From positions 1-20,148 of the forward strand of contig CAYWPQ010000026.1 of NCBI GenBank assembly GCA_964460315.1: 20,148 nt of DNA. Reading direction: 5' to 3'. A model generated the notes under the pieces. It searched no databases. It was not told where the DNA came from and saw only the letters and a list, made by a program, of their open reading frames with translations. Source of the DNA: Lacustribacter sp964460315 (GTDB taxonomy: Bacteria > Pseudomonadota > Gammaproteobacteria > Burkholderiales > Burkholderiaceae_A). Both the position numbers and the translations under genes were made by a program. This document shows positions 1-7,315 of this stretch, in pieces (positions within the stretch are counted from its first letter, which is position 1; each line of letters begins with the position of its first letter).

Positions 1-1045
1 GTGAACCCAAGAGCCAAGTAAACAAAGCTGGCAGCTTGCCCTCCAGCCAGGCGCCAGTGAACGACCCATGGGTGGGGGTTGCCAGAAACGTTCTTGGCGT
101 GTGAAATTGGATAGAGTCGTAAATCTGCCCAATTTTTCGGTCAGTCGGATCGGTGGCGGAGATGACAAGCATCATGTTTGCCCTGGAACTCGAGCTCATC
201 GCCTGATTAAGATCATCACGCGCTCTGACCTGCGCTTCCTCTTCCACAAAACCGCCTTTCGGCGCACCTGAAAAGTTGAGCATCCGTTTTGCTCCAACTT
301 TTTCGAAAAAACAACAGCCAGCATAGCCACCCAAAGACGCTCCCACCAAAAAGGTTTCTCTAATGCCCAATCTTTGAAGAACGACCTTAATCATCGCTGC
401 AGTCTCATTGATATTCAGTTCGGCGATACCCTTGGCAGAATCGATCCCTTTGCGATTGTAAACATACAGAATTGGAAGCTTTAAATCCGCCAAAATCGAA
501 TGGGCAAGTGGAAGCGGCGCATTCAGAGTGTTTGAGCTCGTAAGAAAACAAATCAGCGCGGAAGTCCCTTGAGTCAAGGAATCTGGAGTCCAGAGGTAAA
601 GATCGGGCTGGCAGCCGTGGAAGATGAGAGCGTCTTGAGGTTGTTTGCGGCACTTCACCCTCGGAATTAACAACCTGTACTGCGGGGTCATGGCCGGCGC
701 AAAAATTGGCATATGTTGCTGAATAAAACGCAACGCACTCTCAGACCCCGTAGACAAAACGGACACAAATAGTCGACGGACCAGATGCAGAGGGATGTCT
801 TGGGCCCGTCGCAGATGGTCAATCAGAGTCTCATATTGGCGAAATCGATCTTGGACCTCTTCCACGCACACGCTGGCGGACAACGCCCCATCGAAGACAC
901 ACCCTAGGGCATAGTCCGGATATCGCCTTGTCAGAACGTCCTGACTAAGGTTTGTTGCCTCCGCAAAAAGACTTGGCGCATCGCCTGCTTTAAAGTAAGC
1001 CGCCGTCTTTTTTTCGGTGACGTAGAACAGATGATGCGACGCCAC
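1..1045 (-). CDS. Alpha/beta hydrolase, C-terminus cut by window edge
   Basis: I translated this frame by hand. It is open for all 348 codons from a GTG at 1045 to the left edge, with no stop or frameshift. Residues about 190-348 look like an alpha/beta-hydrolase fold. There is a nucleophile elbow GASLGG (Ser237), a strand followed by ATDPTD (Asp299 or Asp302 as candidate acid), and a late PTHGSF (His326) where the catalytic histidine belongs. The first ~190 residues match nothing I recognise. The GTG shares one base with the TAG of the upstream acyl-carrier-protein gene (TAGTG), and I see no strong ribosome binding site, so translational coupling is likely. Linkage to an ACP and a P450 suggests a thioesterase, acyltransferase or esterase acting on a carrier-bound product; this is inference. 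The protein was probably nearly complete at the edge. Confidence 0.75.
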   Translation of the reverse strand, partial: MASHHLFYVTEKKTAAYFKAGDAPSLFAEATNLSQDVLTRRYPDYALGCVFDGALSASVCVEEVQDRFRQYETLIDHLRRAQDIPLHLVRRLFVSVLSTGSESALRFIQQHMPIFAPAMTPQYRLLIPRVKCRKQPQDALIFHGCQPDLYLWTPDSLTQGTSALICFLTSSNTLNAPLPLAHSILADLKLPILYVYNRKGIDSAKGIAELNINETAAMIKVVLQRLGIRETFLVGASLGGYAGCCFFEKVGAKRMLNFSGAPKGGFVEEEAQVRARDDLNQAMSSSSRANMMLVISATDPTDRKIGQIYDSIQFHTPRTFLATPTHGSFTGAWLEGKLPALFTWLLGS

Positions 1046-1290
1046 TATTGGTCCATGGCCTGAGCGACGCGATCTGCGAACTGAAGGAGAGTTGTATTTG
1101 ACTGAATATCATCGAAGAAAATGGTGATGTTCAGTTCATCTTCCAAGGTCGCCACAAGAGAGACCAGCTGGAGAGAGTCGATGCCGAGTTGCGAAAGCGT
1201 GCTGTCTGCCGACCCGACACCCACTTTCTCGATTTCAGCAGCCTTACAAATCATTTCAATAATCTTTTCCCGCGCTTCGAGACTATCCAT
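1045..1290 (-). CDS. Acyl carrier protein
   Basis: This encodes an 81-residue acidic carrier protein. The motif GIDSLQLVSLV contains the Ser (residue 39) that takes the 4'-phosphopantetheine arm, followed by the usual helix II/III pattern (LEDELNITIFFDDI). Length and motif fit a stand-alone ACP or PCP of a secondary or specialised pathway rather than primary AcpP, whose usual neighbours (fabD, fabG, fabF) are absent. I chose the ATG at 1290 over a more upstream in-frame start at 1329 because AGGGAG lies 7 nt before it. The ATG lies inside the P450 3' end (8-nt overlap, ATGGATAG), and the stop shares a base with the GTG of the hydrolase. The protein presumably tethers the substrate that the P450 oxidises and the hydrolase releases or transfers; the substrate cannot be read from sequence. 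Confidence 0.9.
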   Translation of the reverse strand: MDSLEAREKIIEMICKAAEIEKVGVGSADSTLSQLGIDSLQLVSLVATLEDELNITIFFDDIQSNTTLLQFADRVAQAMDQ

Positions 1291-2341
1291 TTCTTTTCTC
1301 CCTAACGAGTACAGCAACGTCTCGAACAAAATCTAAGGAGACCCCACCCACAACTGACAGGTTCTCACGATCAAGTTCGTCTAAAAAACTCTGCGCAATG
1401 GCAAGAGAGATGTTTTTCCCTGGGCAGACATGTACCCCAGCTCCAAATGGAACCGCTTTTCTCTTGTTGGCCACGATGTCCGATTCAGGGCACCCGTCTA
1501 GGGCGTTATCGGCAAGCCTAAGGTAAACATGCTCACCCTTTGCTAGCGATAAACCATCAAACTGAACGTCGGCCTCGACCCGTCGAAAGACCACCTGAAC
1601 CGGACAGACCTCGTCGATCAGATCGCTGGCAGATCTGAGCCTGGGATCTTTAGCATGCGCGAGCCGATAGGTTAGGGCACCAAGAAGCGGCTCCTGCCCC
1701 ATTACAAGCATGCTCATGAGAAGCCAAATGTCGTCCGCGGACTGACCATTTTGCTCACCGATGCGAATCATGAACTGCCTAAGTTCTTGAACATTTTTTT
1801 CATAGTTCAACACAGACCGTTGCGTGGGAAACAGCTTAAAAATGCTTGCGGAAAGCTGTGCAACCGTCCGTACGTCGTCCTCGGCCGGCTCGAAATCAGG
1901 CGGGGAAACCATTTTTAAAAACATGGTTGCAACATAGCCACGAACAAACTGAATCGGATCTTTCGAAATGGTTTGAGCATGCTCACGGAAGTAATCCTTG
2001 GATGCCCGGGAAAGAATCTGCGATAGGAGTCTTTCGACATCTCGGTAGGGTCGACCAAAACCGTGTCGCACCTCTCGGTGTTTCGAACCGTTCAGAAGGA
2101 GGGGGGTGTTCGAGAACAGCGCCTCAATCTCTGGTATCCCTGTCGGAGCAGCGAGAGACTTCCAGTGAGAAAGGAAGTCGAAAGTAACTATGGATGGGCT
2201 TTTAAGGCAGGCGTTGACCAGGTCCGGCCCCCAAATAAAAAGGGTGCGGTTTTGACCGCCTTCAAGCTCTAAATAGCCCGGTAGAGCGCTGAAGCTGCCG
2301 GGGTTAGAGAGAAGTCCTCTAAGTCGGAGCGCCAGTGACAT
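1283..2341 (-). CDS. Atypical short cytochrome P450 (no ExxR, no I-helix Thr)
   Basis: At 352 residues this is shorter than typical bacterial P450s (about 400). Haem-binding features are present: C-helix HREVR (His88, Arg92; the HxxxR pair) and the cysteine loop FGAGVHVCPG with Cys306. The segment CPVQVVFRRVEADVQFDG (246-263) aligns with the usual stretch after helix K. Two hallmarks are altered. The I-helix AGxET is MGQEP (214-218), with Pro for the oxygen-activating Thr. The K-helix ExxR position reads DLID (240-243). The J-helix and meander regions look shortened. The ATG at 2341 follows the prolyl isomerase by 42 nt without a clear ribosome binding site. No ferredoxin or reductase is adjacent. 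The ACP directly downstream suggests a carrier-bound substrate, as for P450BioI. It may be catalytic by a non-standard route, a peroxygenase, or a haem protein with another role; degeneration is possible but the frame is intact. Confidence 0.85.
   Translation of the reverse strand: MSLALRLRGLLSNPGSFSALPGYLELEGGQNRTLFIWGPDLVNACLKSPSIVTFDFLSHWKSLAAPTGIPEIEALFSNTPLLLNGSKHREVRHGFGRPYRDVERLLSQILSRASKDYFREHAQTISKDPIQFVRGYVATMFLKMVSPPDFEPAEDDVRTVAQLSASIFKLFPTQRSVLNYEKNVQELRQFMIRIGEQNGQSADDIWLLMSMLVMGQEPLLGALTYRLAHAKDPRLRSASDLIDEVCPVQVVFRRVEADVQFDGLSLAKGEHVYLRLADNALDGCPESDIVANKRKAVPFGAGVHVCPGKNISLAIAQSFLDELDRENLSVVGGVSLDFVRDVAVLVREKRNG
1298..1303 (-). promoter_or_regulatory. Ribosome binding site deciding the ACP start
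   Basis: On the minus strand AGGGAG sits 7 nt upstream of the ATG at 1290, inside the last codons of the P450 gene. It supports the 81-residue ACP start rather than the 94-residue upstream alternative. Confidence 0.7.
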
Positions 2342-2383
2342 TGAATGCTTTCTGCGGCTCCGACAAGATGAGGTAACCCAGAA

Positions 2384-3223
2384 TTACTGAACAATCTTCG
2401 CTGCTGACCGAAGGCCTCGAATAAATTCTGCACGACGCTGCTGGGTCAGAGCGGTCTGGATTCGTGCCTTGGATTCTTCGAGTGATGGCGGTTTGAACTG
2501 ACGGGTATCTTCAACCTTCAGCACCGTCCACCCAGCAGGAGTACGAATTGGAACGGCGGACACCGAACCCTTTGTAAGGTTCACGACAACATTTGAAACC
2601 GATGAAAGCATCTGGTTTGGAAGCATCCAATCCAAAAGTCCGCCTTGGTCTTTGCTTCGATCCGTTGATTTCTCTTTCGCTACTTTCTCAAAAGACTCAC
2701 CCTTTCGGATACGAGCCAAAACCGTCTTGGCTTCCGCATCGGTTGGGAGTACAGCAATCCGAACCCGATATTCCAAAATTTGCCCAGGCTCGCCAAGCAA
2801 AGCAAGCTGCCGGTCATATTCTTTTTTGATATCGGCGTCAGTCACCGGGTTTTTCGCGGCGTTTTCTGCAACGAGCAGGTCAATCAAAATGGTTTGGCGC
2901 GCCTGAGAAATCTGAGCTTGCGCCTCCGCTCCTTTATCAATGCCCGCTTTGGAAGCTTCTTGAGCAAGAATTTCTCTTGTGATCAGTTCATCTTTCACGC
3001 TCTGGCGAAGCTCTGGGGTGTCTTTCTGACCTCTGAAGAGTCGTTGCTTCAACACGCGGTCAAACGAGGCCTGTGAAATGCTTGTGCCGTTAACAACGGC
3101 TACCGCACCCGAAGGGAGGGCTGCAGTGGTTGATTTCTGAGCATAGGCGGCTGGTGTGCCCGCTAACAGACCAATAGAAACGACGATCGACGGAGCGACA
3201 GAGAAAAACACTTTTTTCCACAT
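2384..3223 (-). CDS. Periplasmic peptidyl-prolyl cis-trans isomerase, PpiC/SurA type
   Basis: This encodes 279 residues from the ATG at 3223, chosen because AAAGGA lies 9 nt upstream and because it opens a clean signal peptide (MWKK, hydrophobic core, AYA|Q cleavage near residue 28). The rest is a SurA-N-like helical region beginning AVAVVNGTSIS, then a parvulin rotamase domain with the GGLLDW and GWTVLKVEDTR motifs, and a C-terminal helix. This build fits the EpsD/PpiC class of about 280-300 residues, shorter than SurA (about 430) because there is only one rotamase domain. It would act in the periplasm on secreted or outer-membrane proteins. It stops 42 nt before the P450 start and may share a transcript with it. 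EpsD-type isomerases often lie in polysaccharide loci, but no such genes are visible on this side. Confidence 0.88.
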   Translation of the reverse strand: MWKKVFFSVAPSIVVSIGLLAGTPAAYAQKSTTAALPSGAVAVVNGTSISQASFDRVLKQRLFRGQKDTPELRQSVKDELITREILAQEASKAGIDKGAEAQAQISQARQTILIDLLVAENAAKNPVTDADIKKEYDRQLALLGEPGQILEYRVRIAVLPTDAEAKTVLARIRKGESFEKVAKEKSTDRSKDQGGLLDWMLPNQMLSSVSNVVVNLTKGSVSAVPIRTPAGWTVLKVEDTRQFKPPSLEESKARIQTALTQQRRAEFIRGLRSAAKIVQ

Positions 3224-3232
3224 AATGAAATT

Positions 3233-3238
3233 TCCTTT
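3233..3238 (-). promoter_or_regulatory. Ribosome binding site of the prolyl isomerase
   Basis: AAAGGA on the minus strand lies 9 nt before the ATG at 3223. It decides this start over the in-frame upstream alternative at 3292, which would put 23 non-signal residues before the signal peptide. Confidence 0.65.
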
Positions 3239-3324
3239 AAGAGCCCATCCGAGAGTATGTTGGGCATAGCGACTAACAAAATTCCTTAACAAACAACCGA
3301 TTTGAAGGATGAATATCCGCCTCA

Positions 3325-3355
3325 GGGGAACCTAGGGATAAGCATAGGTCACCCC
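3325..3355. promoter_or_regulatory. Interrupted inverted repeat in the divergent ppi/hyi region
   Basis: GGGG-ACCTA, then about 10 nt, then TAGGT-CCCC forms a 9-pair hairpin with one small asymmetry. It lies between the divergent isomerase and hydroxypyruvate isomerase genes (intergenic 3224-3401). It is followed by A5 on the plus strand, so it is not a rho-independent terminator in either direction. A transcription-factor operator or a 5' UTR hairpin of the hyi transcript is the more likely role. Confidence 0.35.
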
Positions 3356-3401
3356 AAAAATGTGGTTTATTCACAACTTCCAAATTATAGACCGCAAAGC
3401 C

Positions 3402-4175
3402 ATGCCCAAGTTCGCCGCCAACCTAACCATGCTCTTTAACGAAACCGAATTCCTGGGCCGCTTTGAGCGCGCGGCGAAGGCCGGTTTTTCAGCCGTTGAG
3501 TTCCTCTTCCCTTATCCCTACCCTGCCGACACCCTTGCGGCCCTGCTTCAGAAACACAAGCTTGAACTGGTTCTGCATAACCTGCCTGCAGGGAACTGGG
3601 ACGCCGGCGAACGGGGCATTGCCTGCCTGCCGGACCGGGTTCAGGAATTCAAAGACAGTGTTGCCTTGGGAATTGACTACGCCACCAAGCTTGGTGCGCC
3701 GCGCATGAACTGTCTGGCGGGGAAAGCCCCGCAGGGTGTCCCGCATGAGCAACTTCGCGCAACCTTGGTGAGCAACCTGCGTTTTGCCGCACAGGAATTC
3801 AAAAAAGCAGGGCTTGACCTGCTGATTGAACCCATTAATTACTTCGACATTCCAGGTTTCTTTTTGAACACCACCCAGCAGGCGGTGGCGATTCTGAATG
3901 ATGTGGGTGCCGAGAACGCCTTTGTTCAATACGACATCTATCACGCCCAACGCATGGAAGGCGAACTCTTTGCCACTATTGAACGCGAACTTCGCCGCAT
4001 TGGACACATGCAGCTTGCTGACAACCCCGGCCGGCATGAACCGGGCAGCGGCGAAATTAATTACAAGAACCTTTTCGCCTTTTTAGACCGTATTGGCTAT
4101 CAAGGCTGGATTGGCTGCGAATACAAACCCGCACGCACCACCGAAGAAGGCCTTGGCTGGATTCAAACCCTCTGA
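3402..4175 (+). CDS. hyi: Hydroxypyruvate isomerase
   Basis: A 257-residue TIM-barrel sugar isomerase/AP-endonuclease-2 family protein, the length of E. coli Hyi. It interconverts hydroxypyruvate and tartronate semialdehyde in the cytoplasm. Family residues are visible: LIEPIN (Glu143) and GCEYKP (Glu240) as the two catalytic glutamates, QYDIYH (Asp178) and GHMQLAD (His202, Gln204) for the metal site, and the GRHEPGSGEINY segment typical of Hyi. I chose the ATG at 3402 because MPKFAANL is the conserved family N-terminus; an upstream ATG at 3360 would add 14 unrelated residues. The reductase gene follows after 15 nt, giving a two-gene module that turns hydroxypyruvate or tartronate semialdehyde into glycerate. 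A glyoxylate carboligase gene (gcl), often adjacent in other species, is not present here. Confidence 0.92.
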   Translation: MPKFAANLTMLFNETEFLGRFERAAKAGFSAVEFLFPYPYPADTLAALLQKHKLELVLHNLPAGNWDAGERGIACLPDRVQEFKDSVALGIDYATKLGAPRMNCLAGKAPQGVPHEQLRATLVSNLRFAAQEFKKAGLDLLIEPINYFDIPGFFLNTTQQAVAILNDVGAENAFVQYDIYHAQRMEGELFATIERELRRIGHMQLADNPGRHEPGSGEINYKNLFAFLDRIGYQGWIGCEYKPARTTEEGLGWIQTL

Positions 4176-4190
4176 ACTAAAGGAAATATC

Positions 4191-5093
4191 ATGAGCACAT
4201 CAGCATTGAACGTCGGCTTTATTGGTCTTGGCATCATGGGCGCGCCCATGTGCGGGCACTTGATTAACGCAGGCCACCGCGCCTTTGTCACCACGCGCAG
4301 CAAAGTGCCCGAAAGCATTGCGCAGACGAACGCCACAGTCTGTAAGACCGCCAAAGAAGTTGCCGCTGCGGCCGACATCATTTTCGTCATGGTTCCCGAC
4401 ACGCCGGATGTTGAAAAAGTGTTGTTTGGTGACACCGGCGTGGCCGCCGGCCTGACCGCGGGCAAGGTGGTGGTGGACATGAGTTCCATCAGCCCCATTG
4501 CCACCAAAGAATTCGCGGCAAAGATCAACGCCCTAGGCTGTGATTATCTTGATGCGCCAGTGTCGGGTGGTGAAGTGGGCGCCAAAAATGCAGCATTGAC
4601 CATCATGGTGGGTGGCAGTGAAGCAGCCTTTGCCCGCGTCAAGCCTTTATTTGAATTGATGGGCAAAAACATCACCCTGGTTGGCGGCAATGGCGACGGC
4701 CAAACCGCCAAGGTTGCGAACCAGATTATTGTGGCACTCAACATCGAGGCCGTGTCTGAGGCCCTGCTTTTTGCTGCCAAGGCAGGAGCCGACCCAGCCA
4801 AGGTTCGTCAGGCATTAATGGGTGGCTTTGCGGCATCACGTATTTTGGAAGTGCATGGCGAACGCATGATCAACCGCACCTTTAACCCTGGGTTTCGGAT
4901 TGAGCTTCACCAGAAAGATTTGAACCTGGCGCTGGCCAGTGCGCGGGCCTTGGGTGTGTCACTGCCCAACACCGCCACCGCACAAGAGCTATTTAATTCA
5001 TGTGCGGCCAATGGCGGCAAAGCCTGGGATCACTCCGCCATGGTGAAAGCACTTGAGAAAATGGCCAACTTTGAAATTGGCCAAAAGCAGTAA
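4191..5093 (+). CDS. glxR: 2-hydroxy-3-oxopropionate (tartronate semialdehyde) reductase
   Basis: A 300-residue beta-hydroxyacid dehydrogenase. It has an N-terminal Rossmann motif GFIGLGIMGAPM (9-20), the substrate-binding DAPVSGGEVGA (121-131), and the catalytic lysine region GDGQTAKVANQ (Lys174). It would reduce tartronate semialdehyde to D-glycerate with NAD(P)H. AAGGA lies 7 nt before the ATG. Placement directly after hyi makes GlxR/GarR the best assignment among the family (3-hydroxyisobutyrate dehydrogenase and glyoxylate reductase are the alternatives). It ends 3 bp before the end of the convergent permease gene, leaving no room for a separate terminator. Confidence 0.9.
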   Translation: MSTSALNVGFIGLGIMGAPMCGHLINAGHRAFVTTRSKVPESIAQTNATVCKTAKEVAAAADIIFVMVPDTPDVEKVLFGDTGVAAGLTAGKVVVDMSSISPIATKEFAAKINALGCDYLDAPVSGGEVGAKNAALTIMVGGSEAAFARVKPLFELMGKNITLVGGNGDGQTAKVANQIIVALNIEAVSEALLFAAKAGADPAKVRQALMGGFAASRILEVHGERMINRTFNPGFRIELHQKDLNLALASARALGVSLPNTATAQELFNSCAANGGKAWDHSAMVKALEKMANFEIGQKQ

Positions 5094-5096
5094 GGC

Positions 5097-6140
5097 TTAA
5101 AGCAGCAGCCAGTTCGCCATTCCCACATACAGGGGAATACCGAAGATCAGATTGATCGGGAAGGTAAGCCCCAGCGACAAGCCCAGATAAAACACGGGCG
5201 ACGCTTCGGGAATGGCGTGCTTAATCACCGCCGGTACGGCAATGTAAGAGGCACTTGCGGCAAGAACGGCAAGCAACGCGGCGTTGCCCGCGGGCACCTG
5301 AAACACCCAGCACAAAAAGAGCGCAATCACAGCATGCACGGGTGGCGCAAACACGCCGTAAAACAAAAGCCGCTTGGGAACTTTGTGCAGGTCCGTCATG
5401 CGGCTTGCCGTGGCAATGCCCATATCCAACAAAAAGAAAGCCAGCATGCCTTTAAAGAGCTGCCCGGTGAAGGGTTCCATAATCTCTTTGCCAGCCTCGC
5501 CGGTGATCAGGCCAATCAGCATGCTTCCCAACAAAAGAATCTGTGCACCTTCCGTGAAGGATTCCTTCAACACGGCGGACATGGATGCATTGTTTTCAAG
5601 GCCGGTCTTGCCGGAAGACGCGGCTGCGGGCTTTGGCGTGAGCGCATAGGTTTCACCAAAGACAGGGTCACCACCGGTGTTCGGCAGCCTGCGGCGAATC
5701 GTGTTGGCCATCAGCACCGCAAAGATGATGGCGGGTGACTCCATTAAGGCCATGGCTGCTGCCATATGGCCGCCGTAATCAATGCCCTGCTTTTCAAGAA
5801 ACTGGGTGGCGGTGATGAAAGTCACCGCGCTCACCGAGCCATAGGTGGCGGCAATAGCCGCCGCATCAAAGCCATTGACCATTCGCTTGATCACCGCAAA
5901 GCCCACCACCGGAATGATGATGGCCAGACCCACCGCAAGCGAAAGATCAAGCCAGACCTCTGCCGTGAAGCCGCTTTGCGCAAGAGCAAAGCCGCCCTTC
6001 AGGCCAAGGGCCATCAACAGGTAAAGCGAAAGAAAACGGGCGATGGGAACAGGAATTTCAAGGCTTGATTTCATCAAGCCAGCGGCGATCCCCACCACGA
6101 AAAAGAGGATGCTGGGATCGAATAGGGGGCCAAGACTCAT
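5097..6140 (-). CDS. SbtA-family sodium-dependent bicarbonate permease
   Basis: A 347-residue polytopic membrane protein, nearly all hydrophobic helices, with a soluble loop at about residues 150-190 rich in Pro, Ala and Gly. The opening (PLFDPSILFFVVGIAAGLMKSSLEIP), the YGSVSAVTFITA stretch and MALMESPAIIFAV match the SbtA/DUF897 family, with two inverted five-helix halves. Cyanobacterial SbtA imports HCO3- with Na+; in heterotrophs the substrate is mostly untested, so bicarbonate import is a family-based inference. No SbtB (PII-like) partner is adjacent. It follows the alkene reductase stop by 18 nt on the same strand, so the two are probably co-transcribed, an unusual pairing. Confidence 0.85.
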   Translation of the reverse strand: MSLGPLFDPSILFFVVGIAAGLMKSSLEIPVPIARFLSLYLLMALGLKGGFALAQSGFTAEVWLDLSLAVGLAIIIPVVGFAVIKRMVNGFDAAAIAATYGSVSAVTFITATQFLEKQGIDYGGHMAAAMALMESPAIIFAVLMANTIRRRLPNTGGDPVFGETYALTPKPAAASSGKTGLENNASMSAVLKESFTEGAQILLLGSMLIGLITGEAGKEIMEPFTGQLFKGMLAFFLLDMGIATASRMTDLHKVPKRLLFYGVFAPPVHAVIALFLCWVFQVPAGNAALLAVLAASASYIAVPAVIKHAIPEASPVFYLGLSLGLTFPINLIFGIPLYVGMANWLLL

Positions 6141-6158
6141 AGCCCCGAATTCTACCTG

Positions 6159-7268
6159 TTAGCCTGCCTTGTAAAAGGGATAGTCGGTGTAGCCCTTGGC
6201 GTCACCGCCATAAAAGGTGGTGGAGTCGGGTTCATTCAATGGATAGCCATTCTGAAACCGCGAGACCAGATCTGGGTTGGCAAGAAACGGCACACCAAAG
6301 GCCACCAGATCGGCCGTGCCATTGGCCACGGCGGCTTCGGCAAGTTCTTTGGTATAGCCATTGTTGGCAATGGTGGCCATACCACCTGCCGACTGAAACG
6401 CATGTTCAAGCGCCTGGAAATCAATCTTCGGGCCTGCGTCACGCGAACCAGCCGTCTGCCCTTCAATCACGTGCAGGTAACCCAGACCCCGCTCACCCAG
6501 CGACTTGGCAACATAAGCAAAAAGAGGCTGAGGATTGCTGTCTTCAATGTCGTTGAAATCAGAAGCCGGTGAAATTCGTGAGCCCACACGCGAAGCGGGG
6601 TACACCTGACAGACCGCATCAATCACTTCCAGCAAGAACCGCGCACGATTTTCAATCGACCCGCCATAAGCATCCGTGCGTTGATTGGTTTTGTCACGCA
6701 GAAACTGATCCAGCAGATAGCCGTTGGCGCCATGCACCTCGATCATGTCAAAGCCCGCCCGCTTGGCGTTGCGTGCGGCTTCTTGATAGGTGGCCACCAG
6801 CGCCTTGATTTCTTCTAGCGTCAATGCGCGCGGCATCGAGACATCATCAAAGCCCGTGGGAATGTAGACCTTGGCGTTGGCACGAATGGCGGAAGGCGCC
6901 ACGGGCGCTTCGTTTTTGGGCTGGAAATAGGTGTGTGAAATTCGGCCCACGTGCCAAAGCTGCAGGCATATTTTCCCGCCCTTGGCGTGCACGGCATCCA
7001 CCACTTTTTTCCAGCCAGCCACCTGACCTTCGGAATAGATTCCTGGGGTGCAGATATAGCCCTGGCCCTGCTGACAGACCTGGGTGGCCTCGGCAATGAT
7101 CAGGCCTGCCGAGGCACGCTGTTCGTAATAAGTGACCATCAAATCGGTGGGTTCGAACTTTTCGTTGGCGCGGCTGCGCGTCAGCGGCGCCATCACCATC
7201 CGGTTTTGCAGGGTTAAGTCCCCCAGGGCAAAAGGCTGATAAAGAGCGTGTGGATTCACAGAAGACAT
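6159..7268 (-). CDS. Old Yellow Enzyme alkene reductase (NemA-like)
   Basis: A 369-residue FMN-dependent TIM barrel, the standard length of NemA/XenB-type alkene reductases. It starts with LYQPFALGDLTLQNRMVMAPLTRSRA and carries the LWHVGRISH segment, the EVHGANGYLLDQFLRD motif (the His/Asn pair that binds the substrate carbonyl), and a C-terminal FMN phosphate region (ANNGYTKELAE). It would reduce activated C=C bonds of enones, maleimides or nitro compounds using NAD(P)H. GGAG lies 5 nt before the ATG. No NemR or glyoxalase gene, common partners in E. coli, is seen; an SbtA-type permease follows instead. Confidence 0.92.
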   Translation of the reverse strand: MSSVNPHALYQPFALGDLTLQNRMVMAPLTRSRANEKFEPTDLMVTYYEQRASAGLIIAEATQVCQQGQGYICTPGIYSEGQVAGWKKVVDAVHAKGGKICLQLWHVGRISHTYFQPKNEAPVAPSAIRANAKVYIPTGFDDVSMPRALTLEEIKALVATYQEAARNAKRAGFDMIEVHGANGYLLDQFLRDKTNQRTDAYGGSIENRARFLLEVIDAVCQVYPASRVGSRISPASDFNDIEDSNPQPLFAYVAKSLGERGLGYLHVIEGQTAGSRDAGPKIDFQALEHAFQSAGGMATIANNGYTKELAEAAVANGTADLVAFGVPFLANPDLVSRFQNGYPLNEPDSTTFYGGDAKGYTDYPFYKAG

Positions 7269-7315
7269 GTCGACTCCAAAAGAAGGGCGAAAAAATTTTG
7301 TGGAAGCAGTTAAGA

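Noticed and set aside
405..653. A minus-strand ORF of 82 codons at the left end
   Set aside because: It overlaps the continuous 348-codon hydrolase frame on the same strand, in another frame, and shows no domain.
3489..4037. A 182-codon ORF antisense to hydroxypyruvate isomerase
   Set aside because: It lies wholly within a well-supported gene, has no family features and is the usual shadow of biased codon use.
5217..5738. A 173-codon plus-strand ORF inside the SbtA-type gene
   Set aside because: It is antisense to a gene with clear membrane-protein features, and its sequence (rich in His, Arg, Gln and Cys) is typical of the complement of hydrophobic helices.
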